Origin: Boseongicola sp. SB0665_bin_10
Lineage (GTDB): Bacteria; Pseudomonadota; Alphaproteobacteria; Rhodobacterales; Rhodobacteraceae
Length of the DNA stretch: 56,684 nt
Assembly: GCA_009838075.1 (NCBI GenBank)
Contig: VXSG01000075.1
Location: 1 to 56,684, forward strand
Direction: 5' to 3'
Shown: positions 41,810-49,759 of the stretch, one piece after another
Numbering within the stretch: the first letter of the stretch is position 1
Layout of the letters: each line of letters starts with the position of its first letter
Made by a program: the position numbers and the translations under genes
The notes under the pieces: generated by a model
What the model was told of the DNA's origin: nothing
Database searches by the model: none
What the model saw: only the letters and a program-made list of their open reading frames with translations

Positions 41810-42097
41810 ATGACGCCGCTATCAGAGGATTCCGCGGAGATACTGGCGATCAAGGCCCTGTCCTGGTTGGTTGCCAATGATGAGTTGCTGCCCGTCTTTC
41901 TTGGCGCAACGGGCGCCACTGAGGCGGATCTGCGGCAGCGCACCAGGGATCTCGAATTCCTGGCTTCAGTTCTGGACTTTTTGCTGATGGATGATGCCTG
42001 GGTGCAGGGGTTCTGTGACGCGGCAGGGTATGCCGGGGATTTTCCTCTCCGTGCCCGTGTCGCGCTGCCGGGAGGTGCGCAGGTCAACTGGACGTAA
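41810..42097 (+). CDS. DUF3572-family protein
   Basis: A 95-residue acidic helical protein: LAIKALSWLVANDELLPVFLGATG, then FLASVLDFLLMDDAWVQGFCDAAG. This matches DUF3572, a small alphaproteobacterial family of unknown function. The ATG at 41810 follows AGGGGG. It sits directly after the TnpB element, whose insertion has probably separated it from its former upstream neighbour. Confidence 0.8.
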   Translation: MTPLSEDSAEILAIKALSWLVANDELLPVFLGATGATEADLRQRTRDLEFLASVLDFLLMDDAWVQGFCDAAGYAGDFPLRARVALPGGAQVNWT

Positions 42098-42169
42098 GAC
42101 GCACCAGACAGGCCGGCGACGGTTCCCCATGGTCCCGGTGCAGGAATCGCCAGGCGCTGCCGCGGGCCG

Positions 42170-43402
42170 CTACGGTGCGTTCTGATCGATGAAGTCCAGG
42201 ACCAGCGGCCGGATGTTGTCGCGCCAGCCCCGGCCAGCGAAGATTCCGTAATGGCCGGCGCCGGGTTCAAGGTGCGAAGCCTTCTTGGAGGCCGGCAATC
42301 CTGTGAGCAGGTCCAGGGCCGCAAGGCACTGCCCAGGGGCGGAGATGTTGTCCTGCTCGCCCTCGACCGTCTTGATCGCCACGTCGGTGATCGCGCCGAA
42401 ATCGACATGGCGCCCCTCCACCGTGAATGCGTTTCGCGCGATCTCCCGGTTCTTGAAGACGCGTTCGACGGTTGACAGGTAGAATTCGGCCGGCATGTCC
42501 ATGACGGCGAGATACTCGTCGTAGAAGCGATTGTGCCTGTCGTGGTCCGCCGCCTCCCCCTTTGCCGCGAGCACGATCTGGTTCGTGAAGGCGCGCACAT
42601 GCGTCTCGGAGTTCATGGCAATGAAGGAGGCAAGTTGCAGGAGCCCGGGGTAGACCATTCGACCGACGCCTGCGTATTTGAATCCCACGCGCTGGATCAT
42701 GAACTGCTCAAGCTGCCCCATGGTCACGCGGCGTCCGAAATCCGTGACCTCGGTGCGCGCGGCATCCGGGTCAATTGGGCCGCCGAACAGCGTCAGGGTG
42801 CGCGGCTGCGCATCGGGCTCCTCGGCAGCGAGACATGCCGTCGCGGCGAGAGCCAGCGGAGCGGGTTGGCACACGGCGATCACGTTGATCGACGGGCCGA
42901 GATGGCGGATGAAGTCGGACAGGTAGAGAGTGTAGTCCTCGATGTCGAACTTTCCTGCACTGACGGGAATGTCGCGCGTGTTATGCCAGTCCGTGATCCA
43001 GATCTCGGCGTCAGGCAGCAGGCTGTGCACGGTGGGGCGCAGTAGCGTCGCATAGTGCCCCGACATCGGAGCCACCAGCAGTATGCGTCGCCGCCTATCC
43101 GGCCGTCCCTGGACCCGGAAGCGGATCAGGTCGCAGAAGGGGCGGGCGAATTCCGTTTCGATGTCGACAAGATGATCCCGACCGTCTTCGCCAACCACGG
43201 AACTGATGCCCCAGTCCGGTCGGGCGACCATCCGCGCAAAGCTGCGCTCCGCCACCTCGCCCCAGGCCGCCAGAAGGTTGATCCCGGGATTCGGCACGGC
43301 TCCCCAGACCGGGTGGGATGCCATTGCGGACGCAGTTGCACCAATCCACTGGCTGGTGTTGCGGGCCGTCTCCATCATGTCGTAGGTCAGCATGTACCGC
43401 AT
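42170..43402 (-). CDS. phaZ: intracellular polyhydroxyalkanoate depolymerase
   Basis: PhaZ hydrolyses stored polyhydroxybutyrate granules. The 410-residue product starts MRYMLTYDMMETARNT, typical of the family, and has an alpha/beta-hydrolase core with the nucleophile elbow AVCQPAP (cysteine nucleophile near residue 178), ILLVAPMSGHYATLLR, and the late catalytic histidine in EPGAGHYGIFAGRGWRD. The start at 43402 follows GAGGAG. It is divergent from phaC across 108 bases that hold a TGCTGC/TGCA-type operator, so both are likely under the same repressor. Confidence 0.94.
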   Translation of the reverse strand: MRYMLTYDMMETARNTSQWIGATASAMASHPVWGAVPNPGINLLAAWGEVAERSFARMVARPDWGISSVVGEDGRDHLVDIETEFARPFCDLIRFRVQGRPDRRRRILLVAPMSGHYATLLRPTVHSLLPDAEIWITDWHNTRDIPVSAGKFDIEDYTLYLSDFIRHLGPSINVIAVCQPAPLALAATACLAAEEPDAQPRTLTLFGGPIDPDAARTEVTDFGRRVTMGQLEQFMIQRVGFKYAGVGRMVYPGLLQLASFIAMNSETHVRAFTNQIVLAAKGEAADHDRHNRFYDEYLAVMDMPAEFYLSTVERVFKNREIARNAFTVEGRHVDFGAITDVAIKTVEGEQDNISAPGQCLAALDLLTGLPASKKASHLEPGAGHYGIFAGRGWRDNIRPLVLDFIDQNAP

Positions 43403-43475
43403 AAGCGTGCTCCTCGCTCACCTGGGCCAAAACGCCGCTTTGCCAACTTGTCCTTGTATCGCTACATTGCCCCAA

Positions 43476-43490
43476 ATGCTGCAAGTGCAA
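43476..43490. promoter_or_regulatory. candidate PhaR-type operator between phaZ and phaC
   Basis: ATGCTGC, three bases, then TGCA in the divergent phaZ/phaC gap resembles one-and-a-half sites of the palindromes seen upstream of both phasins below. TTGCCC at 43467-43472 is a possible -35 box for phaC. PhaR repressors of Rhodobacter/Paracoccus bind TGC-rich inverted repeats at such places; the PhaR gene itself is not in this window. Confidence 0.4.
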
Positions 43491-43510
43491 AATACGTGGG
43501 GACCGAGGCG

Positions 43511-45313
43511 ATGACAATCAAGGAAACCGACGGAGACCCGGGTCGGCTGGAGGAGCTGCACAAGAACCTTGCCAGGATCGAGGAGCTGTCCGAGCGTCTG
43601 GTTGCGGCGATGTCCCGGAAGAAGGCGCTCAATCCGGACCTTCAGGGTCCGGGCCGGGAATTCTACGCAAAGGCGGCTTCGGCTTATGTTTCGGAACTCG
43701 TGGAAAGCCCGTCAAAGGTGTTCGAGACCCAGGTTGCGTATTGGGGGAAGGCCCTGACGCACTTTGTCGAGGCACAGAACAGCCTGATGCAAGGAAGCCT
43801 TGAACCGCCCGAGGACAACACGCCGGCAGACCCGCGATTCGCCGGGGATCTCTGGGCCCAGCATCCCTATTTCAACTTCATCAAGCAGCAATACCTGATT
43901 TCCTCGGAGGCAATCTCCAACGCTGTCGAAGGCCTTGATGACCTGAGCGAAACCGACCGCAAGCGCGTGAGCTACTTCACGCGCCAGATCATCGACATGA
44001 TGAGCCCAGCCAACTTTCTCGGCACGAATCCGGAAGCGCTCGCGAAAGCGGCGGAGACCAACGGCCAGTCCCTCGTCGACGGCCTGGAGAACCTTGTTCG
44101 CGACATCGAGGAGTCGGATGGCGAGCTGATGGTGACCCTGGCAGACAGGAAGGCATTCGAGGTTGGCGCCAACATCGGAAGCACCGAAGGCTCGGTCGTC
44201 TTTCGCAACGAGATCTTCGAGCTGATCCAGTTCGCTCCAACGACGCAGACCGTGCACGAGACACCGCTTCTCGTCTTTCCGCCATGGATCAACAAGTACT
44301 ACATACTTGACCTGAAACCGAAGAACAGCCTGGTCAAGTGGATCGTCGACCAGGGCTACACGCTCTTCGTCGTTTCCTGGAAGAACCCTGATGCCAGCTA
44401 CCGCGATTTCGGCATGGCAGACTACGTGGAGAAAGGCTTCCTGACGGCAATCGACCAGGTAAAGGCCGTCTCCGGAGAGAAGCGGATCAACGTTGCGGGA
44501 TACTGCATCGGAGGGACTGCGCTTTCCCTGTCGCTTGCATTGCTGGAAAAGCGGGGAGACAAGTCGATCGGATGCGCGACGTTCTTGACGACGCTCACCG
44601 ACTTCAATGACCTGGGCGAGTTCACCGTGTTCCTGACAGATGATTTCGTGGACGCCATCGAGGCACAGTGCAACCAGGCGGGCGTCCTCGAAGACCGGAT
44701 CATGAGCCGGACCTTCAGCTTCCTCCGTTCGAACGACCTGATCTACGGCCCGGCCATCCGGAGCTACCTGATGGGGGAGGCGCCTCCGGCCTTTGACCTT
44801 CTCTACTGGAATGGCGACGGGACCCACCTGCCCGCGGCCATGTTGATGGAGTACTTGCGCGGCCTTTGCCAGCAGAACCGATTCGCGCGCGAAGGGTTCG
44901 AAATCCTGGGGGAAACGGTACGGGTCGGGGACATCAAGGTTCCGGCATGTTCCGTCGCATGCGAGACCGATCACATTGCCGCATGGCAGTCCTGCTACGA
45001 GGGATTCCGGCAGATGGGCAGCAACTCCAAGACGTTCCTGCTGTCCGAATCCGGCCATATCGCGGGCATCGTGAACCCGCCGTCCAGAAACAAGTACGGT
45101 CACCACACGAGCCATGGCGTGCCCGCTGAACCGGCAGCGTGGAAGGAAGCCGCCACGTACAACGAAGGGTCCTGGTGGCCTGCCTGGGAACGGTGGCTGG
45201 CGGCGCGGTCCGGCAGCGAGACCGAGGCGCGGGTTCCCGGAGCCGTGCAAAGCCACCCGATTCTCGCGGCTGCACCGGGCACTTACGTCAAGGAAGTCGT
45301 GGAAATCGACTGA
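43511..45313 (+). CDS. phaC: class I polyhydroxyalkanoate synthase
   Basis: PhaC polymerises 3-hydroxyacyl-CoA into polyhydroxyalkanoate at the granule surface. The 600-residue product has the class I N-terminal domain, the lipase-box-like GYCIGG with the catalytic cysteine near residue 335, the catalytic aspartate in VACETDHIAAWQS and the histidine in LSESGHIAGIVNPP. PPWINKYYILDLKPKNSLVKW is also a family hallmark. The start at 43511 gives MTIKETDGDPG. A 136-base gap precedes the first phasin. Confidence 0.95.
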   Translation: MTIKETDGDPGRLEELHKNLARIEELSERLVAAMSRKKALNPDLQGPGREFYAKAASAYVSELVESPSKVFETQVAYWGKALTHFVEAQNSLMQGSLEPPEDNTPADPRFAGDLWAQHPYFNFIKQQYLISSEAISNAVEGLDDLSETDRKRVSYFTRQIIDMMSPANFLGTNPEALAKAAETNGQSLVDGLENLVRDIEESDGELMVTLADRKAFEVGANIGSTEGSVVFRNEIFELIQFAPTTQTVHETPLLVFPPWINKYYILDLKPKNSLVKWIVDQGYTLFVVSWKNPDASYRDFGMADYVEKGFLTAIDQVKAVSGEKRINVAGYCIGGTALSLSLALLEKRGDKSIGCATFLTTLTDFNDLGEFTVFLTDDFVDAIEAQCNQAGVLEDRIMSRTFSFLRSNDLIYGPAIRSYLMGEAPPAFDLLYWNGDGTHLPAAMLMEYLRGLCQQNRFAREGFEILGETVRVGDIKVPACSVACETDHIAAWQSCYEGFRQMGSNSKTFLLSESGHIAGIVNPPSRNKYGHHTSHGVPAEPAAWKEAATYNEGSWWPAWERWLAARSGSETEARVPGAVQSHPILAAAPGTYVKEVVEID

Positions 45314-45363
45314 CCTTCTGCCACCGACGGAAGGAAAATTTTTCCGCACCGCAGAATTCCCCC

Positions 45364-45392
45364 TTGAATTGCTGCGCTGCGGCATATATTTG
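45364..45392 (+). promoter_or_regulatory. phasin-1 promoter with operator in the spacer
   Basis: TTGAAT (45364-45369), a 17-base spacer and TATTTG (45387-45392). The spacer contains an imperfect inverted repeat, TTGCTGC, GCT, GCGGCAT (45369-45385). The same arrangement, base for base in most positions, stands before the second phasin, which supports function as a repressor-controlled promoter. Confidence 0.55.
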
Positions 45393-45449
45393 TGCCGCAA
45401 CTGCACAACGGCAGGGCTTTGCGCCAGAGCGTCAGGAGTTGGAGAGAAG

Positions 45450-45962
45450 ATGACCAAGAACGCAAATGGATACACGACGGTGATGAAGGGCATGCTTGGC
45501 GAACTCCCCTTCGACGCGGGCATGTTCAAGAGCGCCTTCAGGCAACAGGCTTCCGTCGCGGACAAGATGTCGAGAGTCGTGCTGGCCGCGGCCGAGAAGT
45601 CCACCGAGATTTCGGCCGCATGGACAAAGTCGGCCCTCGGAGAGATCGGCAATGTCACCAGGGCCCAGGACCATCCTTCCGGCTACACCATGGCGATGAG
45701 CGAATTTGCGCTTGCCCAGGCGGAATTGAGCGCCAGGTCGATGGAGGCCTTCGCGGACGTGGCCACGACGGTTCAGGTGAAGACGGTCGAGCTGATGCTT
45801 GCCGCGGACAGGGACTTGGGGAGCGGCGCCTCGAAGGCAGCCACAGACTCGCGCTCCGGGTCGGGACGGCCCACTCCTCCGCCGCGCGCCGCTTCGAAGG
45901 CCGCCAGGAAGGCGCCCAAGGACCTGCCTGACGCCGCAGGGAAGGTGGCCTTGAACCAGTAG
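45450..45962 (+). CDS. phaP: phasin (first of a tandem pair)
   Basis: Phasins coat polyhydroxyalkanoate granules. The 170-residue product shares with the next gene the core QASVADKMSRVVLAAAEKSTEIS and FALAQAELSARSMEAFADVATTVQVKTVELMLAA, amphipathic helices typical of the phasin family. It has an extra C-terminal tail rich in Pro, Ala and Lys (about residues 128-170) that the neighbour lacks. The ATG at 45450 follows GGAGAGAAG. A strong terminator follows at 46007-46032. Confidence 0.9.
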   Translation: MTKNANGYTTVMKGMLGELPFDAGMFKSAFRQQASVADKMSRVVLAAAEKSTEISAAWTKSALGEIGNVTRAQDHPSGYTMAMSEFALAQAELSARSMEAFADVATTVQVKTVELMLAADRDLGSGASKAATDSRSGSGRPTPPPRAASKAARKAPKDLPDAAGKVALNQ

Positions 45963-45974
45963 TTCGATTGCGAC

Positions 45975-46032
45975 TGCCAACTTCCTCCCTGTTGGCATCC
46001 AAGACTGGCGGGCCGCAACGGCCCGCCTTTTT
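45975..46032 (+). terminator. phasin-1 3' region: CCTCCC-loop hairpin and intrinsic terminator
   Basis: First hairpin: TGCCAAC (45975-45981) with GTTGGCA (45991-45997), loop TTCCTCCCT. Second: GGCGGGCCG (46007-46015) with CGGCCCGCC (46019-46027), loop CAA, followed by five Ts, a textbook Rho-independent terminator. The first hairpin is repeated with the same stem behind the second phasin. Confidence 0.85.
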
Positions 46033-46291
46033 CCCGCCCAAGTCCCGGCGTCCCTCCGACGCCCTTCCGGCCGTGTCGCTTTCGACATGCGCCGTGCCGG
46101 AAGATCCGCAGGACCGGCATTGTCCACGCGTCCCCAGAGACGCAAATGTGCCGCGCAAGGCGGTCCTGTCGCGTTGCGGTGTACCCGGGCCCGGAATCAG
46201 CGCGAGCGTTCTGACCCGCAATTTCGCCGCGCGTGCCATGGGTGAACACGGCCGGATCAAGCTATCGCATTGAAAGGAAGGCAAAAGAAAA

Positions 46292-46343
46292 TTGCTGCAT
46301 TGCAGAAAACCACCTTGAAATGCTGCGCTGCAGCATCTATGTG
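46292..46343 (+). promoter_or_regulatory. phasin-2 promoter with two palindromic operators
   Basis: TTGAAA (46315-46320), a 17-base spacer and TATGTG (46338-46343). The spacer is filled by a perfect palindrome, ATGCTGC, GCT, GCAGCAT (46320-46336). A second site, TTGCTGC, ATT, GCAG (46292-46304), lies just upstream. Binding there would block RNA polymerase, as known for PhaR at phasin promoters; the regulator identity is inference. Confidence 0.65.
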
Positions 46344-46403
46344 TTCTGCATCAGAAAAGCGGATCGGGCGCCGCCCGTTTCCGAAGGCACGGAGAGAGAG
46401 AAG

Positions 46404-46847
46404 ATGACGAAGACTGCAAACGAATACTCGAAGATGGCGAAGGACATGATGGGCGCGTTCCCCGTCAACGCGGATGCGTTCAATGACGCGTTCAAGAACC
46501 AGGCCTCGGTCGCCGACAAGATGTCGAAGGTCGTGCTGGATGCCGCCGAGAAGTCCACGGAGATTTCCGCCGGCTGGGCCAAGGCAACCATTGGCAAGTT
46601 CGGCAACGTCACCAACGCCAAGGAAGACCCCGTCGACTACAGCAAGGCGATGGCCGAGTTCGCGTCGGCGCAGGCTGAAATGAGCGCCGAGTCGCTGGCT
46701 GCCTTCGCCGAGGTCGCGAAAAAGGTCCAGATGGAAACGGTCGAGCTGATGCTTGCCGCCGGCAAGGATCTCGGCAGCGACGCTTCGAAGGCCGTCAAGA
46801 AAGCCGCCGAAGAGATGAGTGCCGCCGCCGAAAAGGTAGCCGTGTAA
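46404..46847 (+). CDS. phaP: phasin (second of a tandem pair)
   Basis: A 147-residue granule-coating protein, paralogous to the preceding gene: FKNQASVADKMSKVVLDAAEKSTEIS and FASAQAEMSAESLAAFAEVAKKVQMETVELMLAAGKDLGSDASKAV. The C-terminus is alanine-rich and helical, without the Pro-rich tail. The ATG at 46404 follows GGAGAGAGAAG. The duplication includes promoter and 3' hairpin, so it copied a whole transcription unit. Confidence 0.92.
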   Translation: MTKTANEYSKMAKDMMGAFPVNADAFNDAFKNQASVADKMSKVVLDAAEKSTEISAGWAKATIGKFGNVTNAKEDPVDYSKAMAEFASAQAEMSAESLAAFAEVAKKVQMETVELMLAAGKDLGSDASKAVKKAAEEMSAAAEKVAV

Positions 46848-46865
46848 CGAGCACGGCGGCTTGTT

Positions 46866-46924
46866 GCCAACATCCTCCCAGTTGGCGAACGGAACGGGCG
46901 GGCCATTCGGCTCGCCCGTTTTTT
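46866..46924 (+). terminator. phasin-2 3' region: CCTCCC-loop hairpin and intrinsic terminator
   Basis: First hairpin: GCCAAC (46866-46871) with GTTGGC (46881-46886), loop ATCCTCCCA. Second: AACGGGCG (46893-46900) with CGCCCGTT (46913-46920), an inner CC/GG pair, then a T-run to 46924. The stem of the first hairpin and the TCCTCCC core of its loop are identical to those behind phasin 1, while the flanking bases differ. Confidence 0.85.
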
Positions 46925-47015
46925 CCGGCCGGGCATGCTGGATCGCGAAGTGAATTTCAGTGGCGGCCGAAGGCGTGATCGCGTATGTCACCGTCCCTTG
47001 CGCCAGGGGCCGTCC

Positions 47016-47870
47016 TCAGCCCGGCGACATGCCTCGCAGCCGCTCGGAGCGGCGGCGGAGAATCTCGATCGTGGCAAGCAGGACGACCGAGACCGTCACG
47101 AGGATCGTCGCAACTGCAAGGATCGTGGGGCTGATCTGTTCGCGGAGCCCGGTGAACATCTGCCACGGCAGCGTCTTCTGGCCCGCCGAACCGACAAAGA
47201 GCACAACGACGACCTCGTCAAAGGACGTGATGAAGGCGAAGAGTCCGCCCGATATCACGCCGGGCAGGATGAGCGGCATCTGGACCTTGGCAAAGGTCGT
47301 GACCGGGTTTGCTCCCAGGCTGGCCGCGGCGCGGGTAAGGCTCCGGTCAAATCCGACGAGCGTTGCCGTCACCGTGATGATGACAAAGGGGATCCCAAGC
47401 GCCGCATGGGCCAGCACGACGCCCCAGTAGGAGCCTTGAAGTCCGATTCGGCTGTAGAAGAAGTACATGCCGGCGGCGGAAATTATCAGCGGCACGATCA
47501 TCGGCGAGATCAGGATCGCCATTATTGCCCGCCTGAAGGGCACGTGTGGCTGGCTCAGGCCGATCGCGGCCAGCGTTCCGAAGGACACGGACAGGAGAGT
47601 GGCCATGGGTGCAATGCGAATCGAGTTCCACATTGCCTGCTGCCAGTCCGGATTCGTGAAGAAGTCGTTGTAGTGCTTGAGCGAGTATCCGTCCCGGTCG
47701 AGGGCAAGCATCTCGGGCGTGAAGGTGAAGAAGTCCTCCGCGTTGAAGCTCAGGGGAATGATCACGATGATCGGGGCGATCAGGAAGAAGAACACAACGC
47801 CGCAGATCACGCGGAACGCGTAGTGCCAGGTTTTCTGGGTGAAGGAGGCATATGGAGGAAGGCCGGACAC
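47016..47870 (-). CDS. ABC transporter permease (PotC-like)
   Basis: The second permease of a spermidine/putrescine- or opine-type importer, 284 residues with about six helices. The cytoplasmic EAA-type loop reads AAASLGANPVTTFAKVQMPLILPGV, the site that docks on the ATPase. Its GTG start lies one base after the stop of the first permease, so they are translated as a pair. It is the last gene of the five-gene minus-strand operon. Confidence 0.9.
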   Translation of the reverse strand: MSGLPPYASFTQKTWHYAFRVICGVVFFFLIAPIIVIIPLSFNAEDFFTFTPEMLALDRDGYSLKHYNDFFTNPDWQQAMWNSIRIAPMATLLSVSFGTLAAIGLSQPHVPFRRAIMAILISPMIVPLIISAAGMYFFYSRIGLQGSYWGVVLAHAALGIPFVIITVTATLVGFDRSLTRAAASLGANPVTTFAKVQMPLILPGVISGGLFAFITSFDEVVVVLFVGSAGQKTLPWQMFTGLREQISPTILAVATILVTVSVVLLATIEILRRRSERLRGMSPG

Positions 47871-47871
47871 T

Positions 47872-49413
47872 TCAGCCTCCGAGCTTCACGTTGTCGATGC
47901 CGACGATCCGGTCATAGGTCCAGTAGAGGATCAGGACCGCAAAGAGCAGAATCGTTCCAAGCGCAGCCGCGAGTCCCCAATTGAGCGATGACGAAATGTG
48001 ATACGCGATCCGGTTGGAGATGAAGACGCCGCGCGTGCCGCCAACCAGTTCCGGCGTGATGTAGTAGCCGATCGCCAGAATGAACACGAGCACCGATCCC
48101 GCGCCGATTCCCGGCACCGAGTTCGGAAAGTAGACGCGCCAGAAGGCTGTCCAGTCCGTCGCGCCCAGCGACTTTGCGGCGCGGACATAGGATGGCGGGA
48201 TGGTCTTCATGACCGAGTAGAGCGGCAGGATCATGAACGGAAGCAGGATATGCGTCATGGCGATGATCGTGCCGGTCTGGTTGTTGATCAGGATGAGCCG
48301 GCTCGCGTCGTCCACGATCCGCAGCGCGACGAGAATGTCGTTGATGACGCCCTGCTGCTGCAACAGCACTTTCCACGAACTCGTTCGCACCAGAAGCGAG
48401 GTCCAGAATGGAAGCAGCACGAGAATCATCAAGATGTTCGCCGTGCGCAGCGGCAGGTTGGCGAGGAGGAACGCAACCGGGTAGCCGAGAAGGATGCAGG
48501 AAATCGTGATCACCAGCGACATGTAGAGCGTGCGCCCGAAGAGCAGGATGTAGATGCGGTCACCCTCGTCGCGGTACTGCACGCCGTCAGCGGTCAGTTT
48601 CAGGTCGACTGAATTGAGGAAATAGCCCGGCGTGTAGCGCCCCGCATATGTCCGTATGGTCCGCCACACCTGTGGATCCAGCCAGTCTTCGTCAATTGCC
48701 GCGAACTGTTCGCGGAGGCTGACTGGCTCGAACCCGGCCGCCGCGGACTGCGCGCCGTTCAGGAGCGGATTCTCGAACCCTCCCGCAGGTGCCTGCATCA
48801 GGTCGGCATAGAGCGCCGCATAGAGGACGTCCCAAGGTTCCCCTTCGAGCGGATCGCTGCCATCGGCTTGGACTGCCTCCAGCCATGTCGCATGGGCGGA
48901 AGCTGTGCGCGGGAGACTGGCGGCTTCGGATCCTGCCAGCACGTCCCATGTCGCCGCGTCTTCCCATGCCGGATCGAGCGTCTTGAACGCGTCCGCGTAG
49001 TCCTTGGTGTCAAACTTGCCCACGCGCCGTCCGGACTTTCGGAACAGCGAGGCAAGGCCGGTCCGTTCGTAGTTGAGCCGGGAGCCGAGCCGCGTATGGC
49101 TCTTGCGCTCAACCGCGAAGACCATGTCCGTGTAGAAGGCCTCGAACACGTCGTCGCCCGGTGGCCCGCTCTCCTCTGGGTCCCAGTTTCGGAGTGCCTG
49201 GACCGTGCGCGGAATCGTGTCGTGGACAATCCCGTTCTCGACCGAGCGGAACAGCATGTCCGCGATCGGGGCGATGAAGGTCAACAGAACGAAGAGGAGC
49301 AGCGGCGCCACCAGCAGGAAGGCGCGAGCCTTCTCACGCCGAAGCGCCCGCCTGAGGCTCGCCTTGAGGGGCGTGCCGTCGGCGGTCAGGACGGGCGAAT
49401 CGATGGCGGTCAT
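47872..49413 (-). CDS. ABC transporter permease (PotB-like) with a large periplasmic insert
   Basis: The first permease, 513 residues, far longer than the usual 280-300. After the first helix (about residues 32-55) comes about 220 residues of soluble sequence before the remaining helices begin near residue 290. The C-terminal half is a normal PotB-like domain with the EAA loop in AAKSLGATDWTAFWRVYFPNSVPGIG. The insert may contact the binding protein. The start overlaps the DUF1330 stop (ATGA). Confidence 0.88.
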   Translation of the reverse strand: MTAIDSPVLTADGTPLKASLRRALRREKARAFLLVAPLLLFVLLTFIAPIADMLFRSVENGIVHDTIPRTVQALRNWDPEESGPPGDDVFEAFYTDMVFAVERKSHTRLGSRLNYERTGLASLFRKSGRRVGKFDTKDYADAFKTLDPAWEDAATWDVLAGSEAASLPRTASAHATWLEAVQADGSDPLEGEPWDVLYAALYADLMQAPAGGFENPLLNGAQSAAAGFEPVSLREQFAAIDEDWLDPQVWRTIRTYAGRYTPGYFLNSVDLKLTADGVQYRDEGDRIYILLFGRTLYMSLVITISCILLGYPVAFLLANLPLRTANILMILVLLPFWTSLLVRTSSWKVLLQQQGVINDILVALRIVDDASRLILINNQTGTIIAMTHILLPFMILPLYSVMKTIPPSYVRAAKSLGATDWTAFWRVYFPNSVPGIGAGSVLVFILAIGYYITPELVGGTRGVFISNRIAYHISSSLNWGLAAALGTILLFAVLILYWTYDRIVGIDNVKLGG

Positions 49414-49703
49414 GCGTCGTGGCCCTCGACGACCACGACGCTGCTATCCGCCGTGCGACGACGAATCTCCGCGACCGCTTGATACTCGGGGTCATTGTAG
49501 GCCGCGAGCGCATCCTCGTAGGAAGGGAACTCGATCACGACATGTCGTTCGTGAAGATCTCCTTCAACCTGGCTGGACCTTCCGCCACGGACGACGAACC
49601 TGGCGCCCATGGCCTCAAGGATCGGCGTGTCCCTTTCCACGTACTCCTTGTAGGCGTCAGGATCGCGAACGGTGATATGCGCAATAATGTAGCCCCTCGG
49701 CAT
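49410..49703 (-). CDS. DUF1330 protein within an ABC importer operon
   Basis: A 97-residue dimeric alpha/beta-barrel type protein: GYIIAHITVRDPDAYKEYVE, then VVRGGRSSQVEGDLHERHVVIEFPSYEDALAAYNDPEYQ, the DUF1330 signature. Its function is not established; relatives are fold-related to small monooxygenases and dehydratases. It lies between the binding protein (56 bases) and the first permease (4-base overlap), so it is firmly part of this transport operon and may act on the imported compound. Confidence 0.9.
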   Translation of the reverse strand: MPRGYIIAHITVRDPDAYKEYVERDTPILEAMGARFVVRGGRSSQVEGDLHERHVVIEFPSYEDALAAYNDPEYQAVAEIRRRTADSSVVVVEGHDA

Positions 49704-49759
49704 CGTGCCACCTCTTGAGACAGGCCGGACCGGAATCCGGCCTGTTCCTCAGGATGTTG

